From Aurelia coerulea (Eukaryota; Cnidaria; Scyphozoa; Semaeostomeae; Ulmaridae): a DNA stretch of 64,000 bases. This document shows, in pieces, positions 45,698 through 56,099 of this stretch (position 1 is the first letter of the stretch; each line of letters opens with the position of its first letter). Location of the stretch: NCBI GenBank assembly GCA_039566865.1, contig CM076947.1, positions 4,471,501 through 4,535,500 of the forward strand, read 5' to 3'. Position numbers and translations under genes: made by a program. The notes below the pieces were generated by a model that had not been told where the DNA came from, made no database searches, and saw nothing but the letters and a program-made list of their open reading frames with translations.

Positions 45698-47081
45698 CTA
45701 TAAATTGTCATGTGATGAGCGTTCTATTGTTTTACGCAGAGCTTTTGATTTTGATAATTTTTGTTTTCTCTTGTATTGTTGTACAATGTCTCTGGAATAT
45801 GTATAGCACCTCATTCTTACAAATAGATCAATGATTTGCTGGAGAACATCTTTACTCACATCTTTGCACACTTCAATTGATGACATTTCAACAATACTTT
45901 GGTAATTGGCCATTATTTCGTGATCCATGAGGCAAATTTTTGAAATTTGTGTGTGATCAATGCTTTGGACATTGGCTCTAACCTTGAAATGCATTTCAGC
46001 TCTGGCCAGAATGTTTTGCGCTGTGGTACAAATACTCCAAAGTCCTCCTCTGTTTAAGCATGACACCAGCCTGTCTGAAGAAGGAACAGATGCTTCCTTT
46101 GCGACTTCTATCACTGACAACATTTGCTGGCCCTCTTGTGTTTTCCATGTTTGTGATTTGTGCAATCTTCTGTACAAGTTTCTGAACACATAACCACCGA
46201 GATATTGTAGGCCTGCCAACTCTCTTTCTGTTAGGGGTTGAGAAGAATTTGGTTGACACAATTCACTTGATTTATAAGATTGTTTGGCATGTTCTAGCAA
46301 TTTATTGACCAGAGTGGTTGCAAATAGGGTGGCCGCTTTTGGAGAAAGTGTGGGGAAATATTCCTGTGCATGCTTGACAACTGAGCAATAAAATGCTGTG
46401 AAAAACTTTTCAACGTTTGGCCGATCTTTAGCAACAAACCCACAGGCAAGCTTGACATTCTCCAAAAGTTTTTCTTGGGAATCCATAGTGAACCCAGCTA
46501 CTAAATTTGGGTAAAATTCCTCCCTAATTTGCTTTGGGTAACATAAATTATTTGACAATTTGTTACTTGTATAATTCTGGAGAGTAACAAGTATAGTTCT
46601 TGTCCATATGTCTTCGCCTGCTGTACACTCTTCAGCTTCTTCACCTTCAGTTCCGTGTTTTGCTGTCTGGTGCCTTTTCAAACCCCCTTTGCTTCTGCAA
46701 CGCTTTCCACACAGTTCGCAATCAAACGTACCAGGCTGGATCTGAAAATAGATGAATATTCTTGTTAGCTTTAAATTTACTTTATTTGAAATAAATTGAA
46801 TGACCTATCTTTTTAATAAAAAGAGAAAGCTTAATGATGAAGTTATTCCTATGACCTGTCCTGTGATTGAAGGCAGGCAGGCAGGCCGAAGGCAAATTGG
46901 AAATAAAGTTGACTCTACACGTTTGAAAGATTCAACATAAACCTGACAAATTTAAATATGGTAGAAATACCTCTTCTACTGCATCTTCGATAAGATTCTG
47001 AACTGCTTCGTCGTCTTCTAGGGCGTCAAAGAAAACGTCAAAATCCTCTCCCATCAAGAATAAAACATCCTCGGCAGCCAT
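45698..47081 (-). CDS. Accessory protein of the P element (acidic N-terminus, one C2H2 finger, conserved helical domain)
   Basis: Exon 1 is 47081-46971 (MAAEDVLFLMGEDFDVF, ending AVEE) and exon 2 is 46741-45698. The donor is GAG|GTATTT and the acceptor TTTTCAG, phase 0, about 384 residues, no internal stop. Seen: very acidic first 37 residues; a C2H2 finger CELCGKRCRSKGGLKRHQTA plus KH; then a helical domain with LAGLQYLGGYVFRNLYRRL, LNRGGLWSICTTAQNIL and YSRDIVQQYKRKQK, ending basic. It starts 95 bases inside the right terminal repeat and converges on the transposase gene. A clear homologue lies in the second P-type element (49474-50692) in the same relative place, so it is part of the element rather than a passenger. 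Function unknown: a DNA-binding regulator or transposase partner would fit. TTTATT at 45606-45611 gives a minus-strand poly(A) signal. Confidence 0.8.
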
Positions 47082-47209
47082 GTTGTTTTTGAATGTGTGC
47101 ACTCTCGCGTCACGTGACTGTGCACTTTCGAGTTATTCTCGGAAAACAATAGCGCGATGAATAGCGCTTTTGTGTGTTGCCGAACCAGTCCTCCCTTCTA
47201 TTTACTATG

Positions 47210-47216
47210 CTGCCAC
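47210..47216 (+). repeat. Target-site duplication of the P element (right)
   Basis: CTGCCAC, identical to 41095-41101. Confidence 0.85.
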
Positions 47217-47856
47217 GGAGATGAACCATGACTTGGGATTGATAAGGAAATGGGCCTATGATTGGAAGATGTCATTTAATCCAGATCGACAAAAATAAGC
47301 TGTGGAATTGGTATTTTCTGAGAAAAAACTTGAAATTCATCATCCAGTAATTCGTATTAATAACATACCAGTGATGAAAGTAGAAGAACATAAATAGTTA
47401 GAAATTATCCTGGACTCAAAGCTTTCTTTTTCTGCTCATATCAAAGGAGCTATATCTAAAACAAGAAAGGGCATTGGTCTGCTGAAATGTCTCTCTAGGT
47501 ATCTGCCCAGACATACTCTTAACAAATTATTTACGCTCTATGCGCGACCCTACCTAGATTACGGAGAAGTTATCTACCATATTCCGGCTAAAGTATGTGA
47601 ATTCAGCGGCAATACCATGTCACCAAATTTAATGGAAAAGTTAGGGTCTGCGCAGTATTCTGCAGCTCTAGCCATTACAGGGACATGGAGAGGAATGAAT
47701 AGCCTATCCCCCACATATACAATGTATCCAATCCTGCAACATCAACAGTCGCAATATTATCTTTGAAAACAGGACGTCATTGGGTGAATTCGGGCAAGGA
47801 CTGAGAGATTTCAATCTAGCTTCTATCTCCATTGATTGTTTGAATGGAATGATCTA

Positions 47857-48439
47857 CCGGGTGAGTAAAAAAAAACGTGGGGTGTTTGGCGGACTGTGAC
47901 GTCGCTTGTAGCCACCCGATCGTCGTGAAATAAATGTGTCCGTGCAGCAAAGGTCTAACTTAGATAATAAGCCTTACCCCATTAAAATCGGTCACTTGGT
48001 GCATTAGTTAAAACGTATTTTCTTTGTAAGGCCTTGTATGGGAGTCTTGCAAACTGATGGAATCTTTAGCCAGCAAGGCCATTCAGCATTTTAGCCTTGC
48101 CAAAGTTGCAGATACATGTGGTATTATCAGAGGAGAATGAAATAGTTAGGAAATAGTGTTTTCTCTCCGTATAATACCACATGTATCTGTAACTTTGGTA
48201 AGGCTAACATGCTGAAGGGCCTTGGCTAAAGATTCCATCAGTTTACAAGACTCCCATACAAGGCCTTACAAAGAAAATACGTTTTAACTAATGCACCAAG
48301 TGACCGATTTTAATGAGGTTAGGCTTATAATCTAAGTTAGACCTTTTGCTGCATGGACAAATTTATTTCACGACGATCGGGTGGCTACAAGCAACGTCAC
48401 AGTCCGCCAAACACCCCACGTTTTTTTTGACTCACCCGG
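47857..48439. mobile_element. TA-flanked near-perfect palindromic MITE, 583 bp
   Basis: Arms of about 265 bp face each other around a loop of about 40 bases. Ends are CCGGGTGAGTAAAAAAAAAC and its complement, with TA at 47855-47856 and 48440-48441. Few arm mismatches point to a recent insertion. No coding. Confidence 0.9.
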
Positions 48440-48963
48440 TATGTCCAGAGATTAGACTTGCATCAACCATTGCTATTTTTAAGAAAATGATACTGTCCAT
48501 AATCAGCCCCCCTGCTAAATCTGTCTTCGGGATTCACAATCCAGTAGGACTATCTTATCTCACTCAACTTAGGGTTGGTCTTAGCAAATTGAACTTTCAC
48601 AAGTTCAAGCATAATTTTAGGGATACCATCAACCCAATGTGACCTACAAACGACGGTATAGAGAATACGGAACACTCCTTGTTGCTTTGCCCTTCCTTTG
48701 AGGTTCAAACACCGCAAAAGAAGATGAAACAACTGCCAAGCAAAAATATGCAAAAGCGTTTAAAAACAATTACTTACCATGCAAGCTCTTTACTGTCCCC
48801 GTGTAAATGGTGTTTCTGTAAACACAGTTTACAATGATATCCACGTCAATTTCAAGGCCACCAGCTTTGAAACTAAAATAGCCTCAAAGGAAGGCTCTTC
48901 ATACTCTATCAGCCCATCTTTATTCTGTTGCGTTTTCCAAGCAACAATAGCAGCCATATCTGT

Positions 48964-49050
48964 TTAACCCTATTACTACCGGGCTTTTCCGACCATCATA
49001 GTACCTGGGGGGCACAAAGTGCCCCCCTCCGTAACTTCACCAATATTGCA
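48964..49050. mobile_element. Left end of a TTAA-type MITE
   Basis: TTAACCCTATTACTACCGGGC followed by G and C runs resembles the 22348 and 51016 elements. The right end was not identified. Confidence 0.45.
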
Positions 49051-49352
49051 GATATGAGGATGAAACTTAGTAAAATGGTGTATTGGAACAAAATCTACAC
49101 AATAGACTACTTTTTTTAATTCTTCATTACATCCATGATGTCACTATGACATCATAATTGAGGAAAATTGCACTTTTTGCTTACTATTAGCAATATTTAA
49201 GTTCTTAGTTGATAATTTCTTTGATACTGCTACTAGAATGTATCCCAAATCATCACTGGATAAAAATTGGCAATTTAATGTCAATTTAGGCTTACTATTT
49301 ATATCATATACTCATCATTTTTTTGCATCAGTTTGTCACTGTTGCATTTAAA

Positions 49353-49473
49353 CATAGTTACAGGATAAGATAGTCTTGAAGCGAACAATGCGCTATTGTT
49401 TTCCGCGATTGTACACACGTTGAGGTTCAACGAGCAACATCAACAACCCGAAGGTGCACACTTCCAGCTCAAC
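49353..49473 (+). other. Probable left end of a second P-type element
   Basis: CATAGTTACAGGATAAGATAG resembles the CATAGTAAATAG terminus. Just inside, ATGCGCTATTGTTTTCCGCG and GTGCACAC match subterminal sequence upstream of the accessory gene in the first element. The opposite end beyond 54.2 kb was not found. Confidence 0.5.
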
Positions 49474-50692
49474 ATGGCCGCTCACGAACACGAATCTTTA
49501 CCTGTTGAGGAACTTGATGATATCTTGTACTTAATCGAAGAAGGATTTCTGGAAGAAGATGAGGATTTGAATCATCAGATTGAAGGCATTGCCATGGAAG
49601 TCACCAGGGACGAAGAAAACAATGCAGGCTTCAAATGTAGCGTCTGTAGAAAGGCCTGCAAGCCACGCTGCAGACTTACAAGGCACTTCATTCTTCCATG
49701 TTTCTTGTTTCTGGATGTTTCTTCTTCCATCTGCCTCAACTGCTGCACCAAAACGTTCTTCGTCTTCCACTTCAGCTGATGAACTTTGTCGCAGAAAGCT
49801 TCATCCTCTCCAGCTTAAAGCCATCATTCTAAAATGCGCTGAAAAGATCTCTTCAGATGAATGTTTTCCCTAAAGTTTGCGAGAGAAATTTAAAAGGAAT
49901 TCTTCAATTTCTCAAACGATGATGCTGTTCAGTTGTGGTCAAAGTTGAGAGAAGTTATAGATAGTTTGAAGGGTGATGCTGAAAAGTTTTATTCTGGTTT
50001 CTTTTCTTTATTGGTGGTCAATGTCCTTCCATCAAAATTTGAAGAATCTTTTGTCACAAATACGTTGCTGTCTGAAGTAGCAAATCTCTTATTGAATCAT
50101 TTGTCTGGTGTTAAAAATGTGGATGGTACTAAGGAGCCTGAGTCTTTGTCAGTGAAGGAGGAGAAAAGCTTACAATATCTTGCTGGTTTTATTTTACATA
50201 AACTTTATTCTAAATTTCTTTATTCAACAAAAGGCAGAAGCACATATCAACAAATCATTTCTATTCTTCAAAGCTTGCAAAGTTGAAAGTGATGACACCC
50301 AAACCCTTATCAATGCTCGTGACAGAGGAGGTTTATGGAGAGTTGACAAGAGTATTGAAAAAGTTTTCTTGCAATCCGAACTTTTATTTCGTGCAAGAAC
50401 TGCTTCTTTTAAAACCAAATTGGTTTGCGAAGAGTTAGTTGAAGAGATTTTGAAAGACTCTTCTGTCCTTTCAAATTACAATAACATATGCCTAGATGCC
50501 AACCTTAAAATAAGTAAAGAAGTCAGCATGGATCTCTTGGAGCACATGGTGACTATATATTTTAGAGTACGCACTTTTTCATTTGCAAAGGATGTCAGGG
50601 AAAGACATAAAATCTCAAAAAAGCAGGCAAGGAAAAGATCTCTCCGGACAGAAATCAAGAAATCAAGTTCTTCTACAGACAAGGGTCATTGA
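49474..50692 (+). pseudogene. Accessory-gene homologue of the second P-type element, frameshifted
   Basis: Starts MAAHEHESLPVEELDDILYL (acidic), then FKCSVCRKACKPRCRLTRH (the zinc finger). A frameshifted stretch with a TAA near 49873 follows, then from 49933 EKSLQYLAGFILHKLYSKF. After another frameshift near 50280 come NARDRGGLWRVDKSIEKVF, MVTIYFRVRTFSFAKDV and a basic end. Each block aligns in order with the intact protein at 45698-47081. At least two frameshifts make it non-functional, but gene order and orientation are the same as in the first element. Confidence 0.75.
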
Positions 50693-51015
50693 TAATACAC
50701 CAATAAATGCAAATTTGTGAAGTTGACCTGAATGTGCACATTGAACTCAAATTTTTATTCACAGCAAATAATCAGACAAGACGTGCTGTGGTGCAGTGGT
50801 GTAATCCTTTGATTTTGCAGCTAGAAATATCAGGTGGACAGGGTTGTATGAGCCCCAGTGACAAGGGGTCACAACTCGATTGGGTCTTCGCTACTTCTGT
50901 CATCATTGTGCTTGGTGCTGAAATCTGCAACTTCACATTTACGGATCCAATAAAGAACAAACAAGGACAAATACTGTGCAATAGTTTTTAATAAGCCAAT
51001 CAGAGAGTCCATTAA

Positions 51016-51889
51016 CGCTAATCCATATGGGCTTTTTTCGAGCTACCATTTATGGGGGGGGGGGGTGCTTTCCACCCCTCCTCTGAAAACTGCTTTAGAC
51101 TCATCCGAATTCAATACAACTTGGCACAGTTATAGAACAGGTAATTTGTAGCTCGTAGCGTAATTTGGGTGTGGCTGCCACGCCTTGTGACGTCACAGTG
51201 ACGTCACAAAGCTAAAAATCTGTGAAAATCAGGCTTCCAAGTTGATTTCAAGTTTAATGAAGATTTTGCATTAACTTTGTGCAGTTTTTCGTTCAGTTTG
51301 ACAACATATGTGGTGATAAAATATTATTTCATTGAAAATAACGACTTTGGAGTGATATTTTGGCAGAAATTAGCCGATTTTTATGACGTCATTTGTGCGA
51401 TTAATTTATTCTATGTAAAAAGAGAGCAAAAGAACCTGCAAAATGGTGATTATCTATAACAAATGTATCATTAGAGTCTTTTTCATTGAAAAATTTCGAA
51501 CAAACTTGAAAAAATCGCTAATTAGTCCAAAATAGCGGCCAAATGACGTCATTATCAAAAATGCTGACATCATCAAATTCCAGAAATTACGGTATCAAAT
51601 TGAAGCCCTTCGTTTGCTGATTCATTTGCTGTATAATACTTCATAATTAAATCAAATTATTCCATTGAAATCATTGAAAACAATGATTTTGCTGCTACCA
51701 CCTTCCAAATATGGGCATGTCACGTGACCTGTGAGTCCTATTGTTCAAAAATTTTCCCACCAAAATGTGGCTAATAGATAATTAGTAAAAGTCAGGGAGG
51801 GTGGAGGACATAGCAAACGTTGTTTAAAAACGCGGCAAATAAAACCTTGCGGGGGGGGGGTGGAATCCACCCCCCCATGTGGATTAGGG
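51016..51889. mobile_element. TTAA-flanked MITE with G/C runs near both ends, 874 bp
   Basis: CGCTAATCCATATGG and CCATGTGGATTAGGG are inverted ends. TTAA flanks at 51012-51015 and 51890-51893. G-runs of about 10-13 occur next to both ends with CCACCCC stems. It lies between the two genes of the second P-type element. Confidence 0.75.
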
Positions 51890-51893
51890 TTAA

Positions 51894-52690
51894 AGTTGGA
51901 ATTTGGTCAGTAGATAAGAAACAAAAAGTACAAAATCATTCAGTGGTAAAGGAGGAACAGATTGTATCATGTTCCCATTGGACATAAACTTGAAAATCGT
52001 GTTGGATAATTCCTACTTTGAAACATGCTAAACTGAAGCTACTGTACCATGATAATATGAATAATGCAACTTTCATTACAGAAAATACAGCATGGAATCA
52101 GCTGAGGCTTTTGAAACCCTTTTTTGTCATATGACCAACCATTTTCAGAACAGCTTTTTCTATCTTTGATGAAAAAACAAATGCAAACTGTCCAAATACT
52201 TTGATCAATTGACTCAACAAGGGTATATGTTTAATGTTCTAGACAAGTTTCTAAATTTGGCTACTTAGGGTTGCAAATTACACAATTTCGCTAAGGTTTA
52301 TTGTTCACCCATTCCAAGTTATGTGATCAATCTTTTGGGAGGTTTTAGGATTGTTCATTTTTTAAAAGCACATGTACTGTACGTTTCAGAGCACAAGATA
52401 CAGTGTGGTAAAGAAATCAGAGGAGGTTCTATCAAGATATTGAACACTTGACTTGAATTGGGTGCAAACAAACCTTGGTTGAATATATTTCTTGTCAATT
52501 ACACAATATTTTATAGTTGGTATTGATAATGCAATGCTAGACACAGTAATGGGATATACTTTCCATTCACAATGTAGAGTAATTCTATTTGAGATATAAT
52601 GTACCAAATGTCCTTGTAAAATTATATGTATACAGTTAGTAACAATCACTCAACGCCTACTAAAAATTAAACGGTTGTAAAATGAAAACA
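51894..52690. other. Gap without recognised genes
   Basis: AT-rich spacer 3' of the decayed transposase. No motifs seen. Confidence 0.35.
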
Positions 52691-52691
52691 A

Positions 52692-54240
52692 TTATAGATT
52701 CTTGATACAGCAAAGCTGAAATAATGTGCACACACTAGAATTGATGGTGTTGTCATTGTAGCCAACATCTCTAACGGAAGGGTTGTCACGACGACTTACA
52801 ATTGCACGCTGTCTGCCAAAGTAATTTTCAACTTTCCACTGGGAGAAATAATCAAGGAATTGATCCAACCAGGTAAATCTTGGATCATCAACATCAGAAT
52901 AACGCTGTAAGAAAGGCTTTCGCTTAAGAACATGCTCAGCAGAATTTCTCACATTAAGACAATCGAAGAATTTGTCCATCATAGAACAGAATTTGGCTGT
53001 TGCAGAAGCTTCAGGGGGTCCAAATTGAACAGCACTTAAAACTTGAACAGCAAGGTGAACTCGCATGACAGAATATGGCGTTAAATTGAAGTGATCACTG
53101 GTTAACTTGGGAAGCATCTTCAAGCCACTGTCCAAGTCATCAAAATAGAATTGAGAAATGTGAGACCAGAGGATGTGCAAGCCATCGTTCCACATGAAAC
53201 GTGTGGTACGGCCAGATCCTGAATTTGCAAGGCAGTTACGGGTTGTTTTCATCAAATGAGGAACATCAGTGAAGAAATAAATATAACGTTCATCTTTAGA
53301 GAAAAGATTCTTGGATTGACAACACTTTTGGTGAGGAAGACAAGAACATGTGTGGCAAGGTGTTGAACATCTTGAAGAGTGGCATAATTTGTATCAATGT
53401 CACTAAGATCAACAAAGCCAATAAGCTCACCAGTATGCTTGTCCCAAACCAGGTCTTCTTGAATCTTCATTTCGTCAAATAAAATGGAGACAAATCTTTC
53501 AGCAGGAGAAAATCCTTTGGTCTTTTTAGACAAATCATTGATAATATCAGGATTGAATCCTCTTCTTGGGCGAATATAATTTTTATAGTCTTCGAGTGTT
53601 CTTAGACTTGGCAAGACTAAAATTCCAGAGCCAGTTTTGCTGTCATAGCGAAGATCAGAATAAGTGGAAGAAGATTTTGCCGCAAGAGAAAGACAAAATT
53701 TGATGACCATTGGATGATATATAATACTGCTTGATTTGGACTCATTAATGTAATTTTGTTGTTCCTCCCAAAACAATTTCATGAAGGGTGACATGTCTTT
53801 CTCGTCACAACCACTGAACAAAGAAAGAAGATCTTGGATCAACTGGTTGAGGATCAACTGGTTTGCTATGGTTGGCCAAGGATTGCCTCATTCCTTCAAT
53901 TTGTTGCTCAAGTTGCTTGCATTTGAGACGGTTTTGTTGCAAAGTTAGCTTTATTCTCTCTGGGGCTGTAAATTTAACTGGGGCAAATAGCTTAGCAGGT
54001 TCATTCAATCGGCTTTCTTTGCTTCTGCTTTTATACATAAGATTTGCACCAAGAGCAAGGCAAGAAGAACATTGATTTTTGGCAGATATTAACAGAGGGC
54101 AGTTCCCAGATCGAAGAAATTCATCTTGGAGAAATCTTTTTGGGGAAGAGCTTTGTTGAAATTCAAGAAAGGAAAACTTCCTTGGGATCACATGCCTTTG
54201 AATACTTGCAGTGGTTTTAGGATCCAACATATCAATGTTC
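52692..54240 (-). pseudogene. P-element transposase of the second element, deleted and frameshifted
   Basis: On minus, from about 54240: RHVIPRKFSFLEFQQ, a coiled coil (LKCKQLEQQIEGM), a frameshift near 53850, MSPFMKLFWEEQQNY, first Asp in SILFDEMKIQED, then a jump from VVNPRIFS to DERYIYFFTDVPHL in a new frame, GRTTRFMWNDG, and QWK joined directly to VENYFGRQRAIVS. Against the copy at 41288-44518, about 70 codons including the second catalytic Asp and about 60 codons before the catalytic Glu are missing. The THAP domain is absent too: a MITE remnant lies where the 5' part should be. It cannot encode an active enzyme, but shows Arg at the position of the TGA in the other copy. Confidence 0.8.
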
Positions 54241-54299
54241 AGTGCAATGTTGAGAGCGTTTTAACGGGGCTTTAACATAATATTTGTCTCTCAAACATA

Positions 54300-54432
54300 A
54301 AGAAATGAGGTAGCTATGTTCAAAGATTATCCATTGAGGAAAATTTTGAAATTGATTAGACATTACTTAAAGCTAAATTCGTATTGCTGGACCCAACTGA
54401 ATCTGTATTCTTTTTTGGGAGACCTGGTATTG
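54300..54432. mobile_element. MITE remnant (right half of the 11275-type element)
   Basis: ATTGATTAGACATTACTTAAAGCTAAATTC, CTGGACCCAACTGAATCTGTA and TTTTTTGGGAGACCTGGTA correspond to the right arm of 11275-11658. It abuts the truncated 5' end of the transposase. Confidence 0.6.
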
Positions 54433-55600
54433 TAAACTTTGTACGCAGAAGAAGACTTTAGTCTCAAAAATGCAAAATCCGAAGCAAATGGTCTTCCGTT
54501 TTGGCACCTCTTATGTTGAGAAGGTAGATTATTAACCTTCAACTTCCCTTTCTATGCCGATACACATGCAACCAATGTAAGGTTAATCATGTAAATACCT
54601 TGTTTATAATGTCTTTCAAAGAAGTTCTCCAAGCATTTCAATACCGCGAACGAACAAGGATCACATGAATGAAAGACGTTGAAACAAAAGCTTGTGACAT
54701 AGATAAAAATCATCAAAAGGATTGCCTTTGACCATTTGTACAACTTTGACCAACACAGCACATCAATCGTTGTATTGGGCCCTTGGCCCTGCATGTTTGC
54801 TTTCGTGTTTGATCCGCAGATTACTTGATCTGCTGGCCTGCAGAATAAAGTTGTTGACCTATATAGGTTTGTATTCAGTTTTTCATGACACCTTGATGAT
54901 GCCAAAGAGGAATAAGGAATGTCAGAACTGTCCACTTCACAATGAATAGTCAAGGGAGAACAATGACTACAAAGTTATTAACCTTATAAGGCATGGTTTA
55001 ACTGAAATATGCTATTTATTTGTAAATATCAAACAAGAATTATGTTCAGCTTCACAAACACCAAAAAAGTGACCTGTGTCTACACTGCCTGTCTTGAGTA
55101 ATGCCTCAAACAACCAATTCTGTAAAACACTTGACACAAAGTCAACATGAAATATTTAAGAAAAACATAGAGGTAGTATTCAAAGGACACACTTGACAAG
55201 TCTCAAGCCACACATCTCTTCAAAGATCGAAGAAGGATAAAGAAGGAGGTTTTGAACATGGAAGTTTTAAAACGGAACAGTTTCGAATCAAAATGCATTA
55301 GGAGCAGATCTTTCAAAAAGAACAACAAATCAAAACGGACTTTATGAAGATACTTGTCTAATACCATTGTTCCATGCTTGTCAACATTGCATTGCGTGCC
55401 GCACTGGTGGTGACGTAATCATGGGAATGGTCTATTGTAATAAGCCTGCAGCTTCTTATAATTGATTTATTATAAAGAAAATTACAACGGCCTAGAAACA
55501 CTAAATCCATAAAACAGTTCTAAATTCTATTGCAACTTCAAAAAACCCTTTTATTTGGCAAAAATGCATTCATTCAAAAGAAAACAGGCAACTCATAATT
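54433..55600. other. Gap without recognised genes
   Basis: No coding motif. A minus-strand frame 54953-54552 is open but has no recognisable content. Confidence 0.35.
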
Positions 55601-55604
55601 TTTG

Positions 55605-55800
55605 GTTCAACTCACACTTTTGAGTTTCCAACTCGCACTTTTGAGTTTCCAACTCGCACTTTTGAGTTTCCAACTCGCAACTTTCGTTCAACTCGCAACT
55701 CGCAAATTAAGTGCAACTCGTGACTCGCATAATAAGTGCAACTTGCAACTCGCAACTCGCAAAATAAGTGTAACTCGCAACTGCAACTCGCACTTTACCA
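55605..55800. repeat. Minisatellite of CAACTCGCA-based units
   Basis: Three 21-bp units (CAACTCGCACTTTTGAGTTTC) followed by degenerate CAACTCGCAA/AATAAGTG repeats. Confidence 0.9.
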
Positions 55801-55868
55801 TATCACTCTGATAGATGAGACAGAACTATTCTCGAAGCAGCAAATTGGTTCATCATGGGTTCATTAAT

Positions 55869-56078
55869 TCATGATTTCTTCCCTGTTTTATACGATGCAT
55901 AGTTTTCAAGAGAAATCCCAAAAGGAGTTTGTTGGAAACAGCGGTGACATCGCTCTCCAACTAAATCATCAGGCCTAACTTTGTCACTCTCACATTCTGT
56001 GCACACAATATTGTTTTCGTCATTTATTTGCCTCCTATTGGTTTCGGTGTTTGTTAATCTGAAGGGCAATAATTCCAA
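55869..56078 (-). CDS. Small frame with two CxxC pairs (possible exon)
   Basis: An open minus-strand frame encodes IVCTECESDKVRPDDLVG and ERCHRCFQQTPFGISL, i.e. Cys-x2-Cys twice, 16 residues apart, which would fit a zinc ribbon. It ends TAA at 55869. An acceptor-like CCTTCAG lies near its start (about 56055), so it could be a terminal exon. No family recognised and no partner exon found. Confidence 0.3.
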   Translation of the reverse strand: MELLPFRLTNTETNRRQINDENNIVCTECESDKVRPDDLVGERCHRCFQQTPFGISLENYASYKTGKKS

Positions 56079-56099
56079 ACGGAGCCATTAGCATTATGA

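Larger units (their letters stand above)
41102..47209 (+). mobile_element. P-superfamily DNA transposon, complete boundaries, 6,108 bp
   Basis: Starts CATAGTAAATAGAAGGGAGG and ends with its complement. The 34-bp terminal repeats (41102-41135, 47176-47209) differ at two positions. CTGCCAC duplications flank it. The subterminal word GAGAGTGCACACAT at 41193-41206 is repeated inverted at 47093-47106, comparable to the internal repeats of Drosophila P (known). It carries a THAP/P transposase gene on + and a second, convergent gene on -. Inserted in a LINE relic. Confidence 0.9.
41035..48720 (+). pseudogene. LINE reverse-transcriptase relic hosting a P element and a MITE
   Basis: Three collinear pieces form one relic. 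41035-41101 encodes VKLFADNTSLFTVAEHS, the YADD-type motif. 47210-47855 encodes MNHDLGLIRKWAYDWK (two stops follow), LDSKLSFSAHIKGAI, LLKCLSRYLPRHTLN and YARPYLDYGEVIYH. 48440-48720 encodes CPEIRLASTIAIFK, SVFGIHNPVGLSYLTQLRV and HKFKHNFRDTINP. This is the palm/thumb to C-terminal order of a Jockey/CR1-like non-LTR element. The first gap is exactly the P element, the second exactly the palindromic MITE, and the frame continues across each when one target copy is kept. The LINE was already degenerate. Confidence 0.8.
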
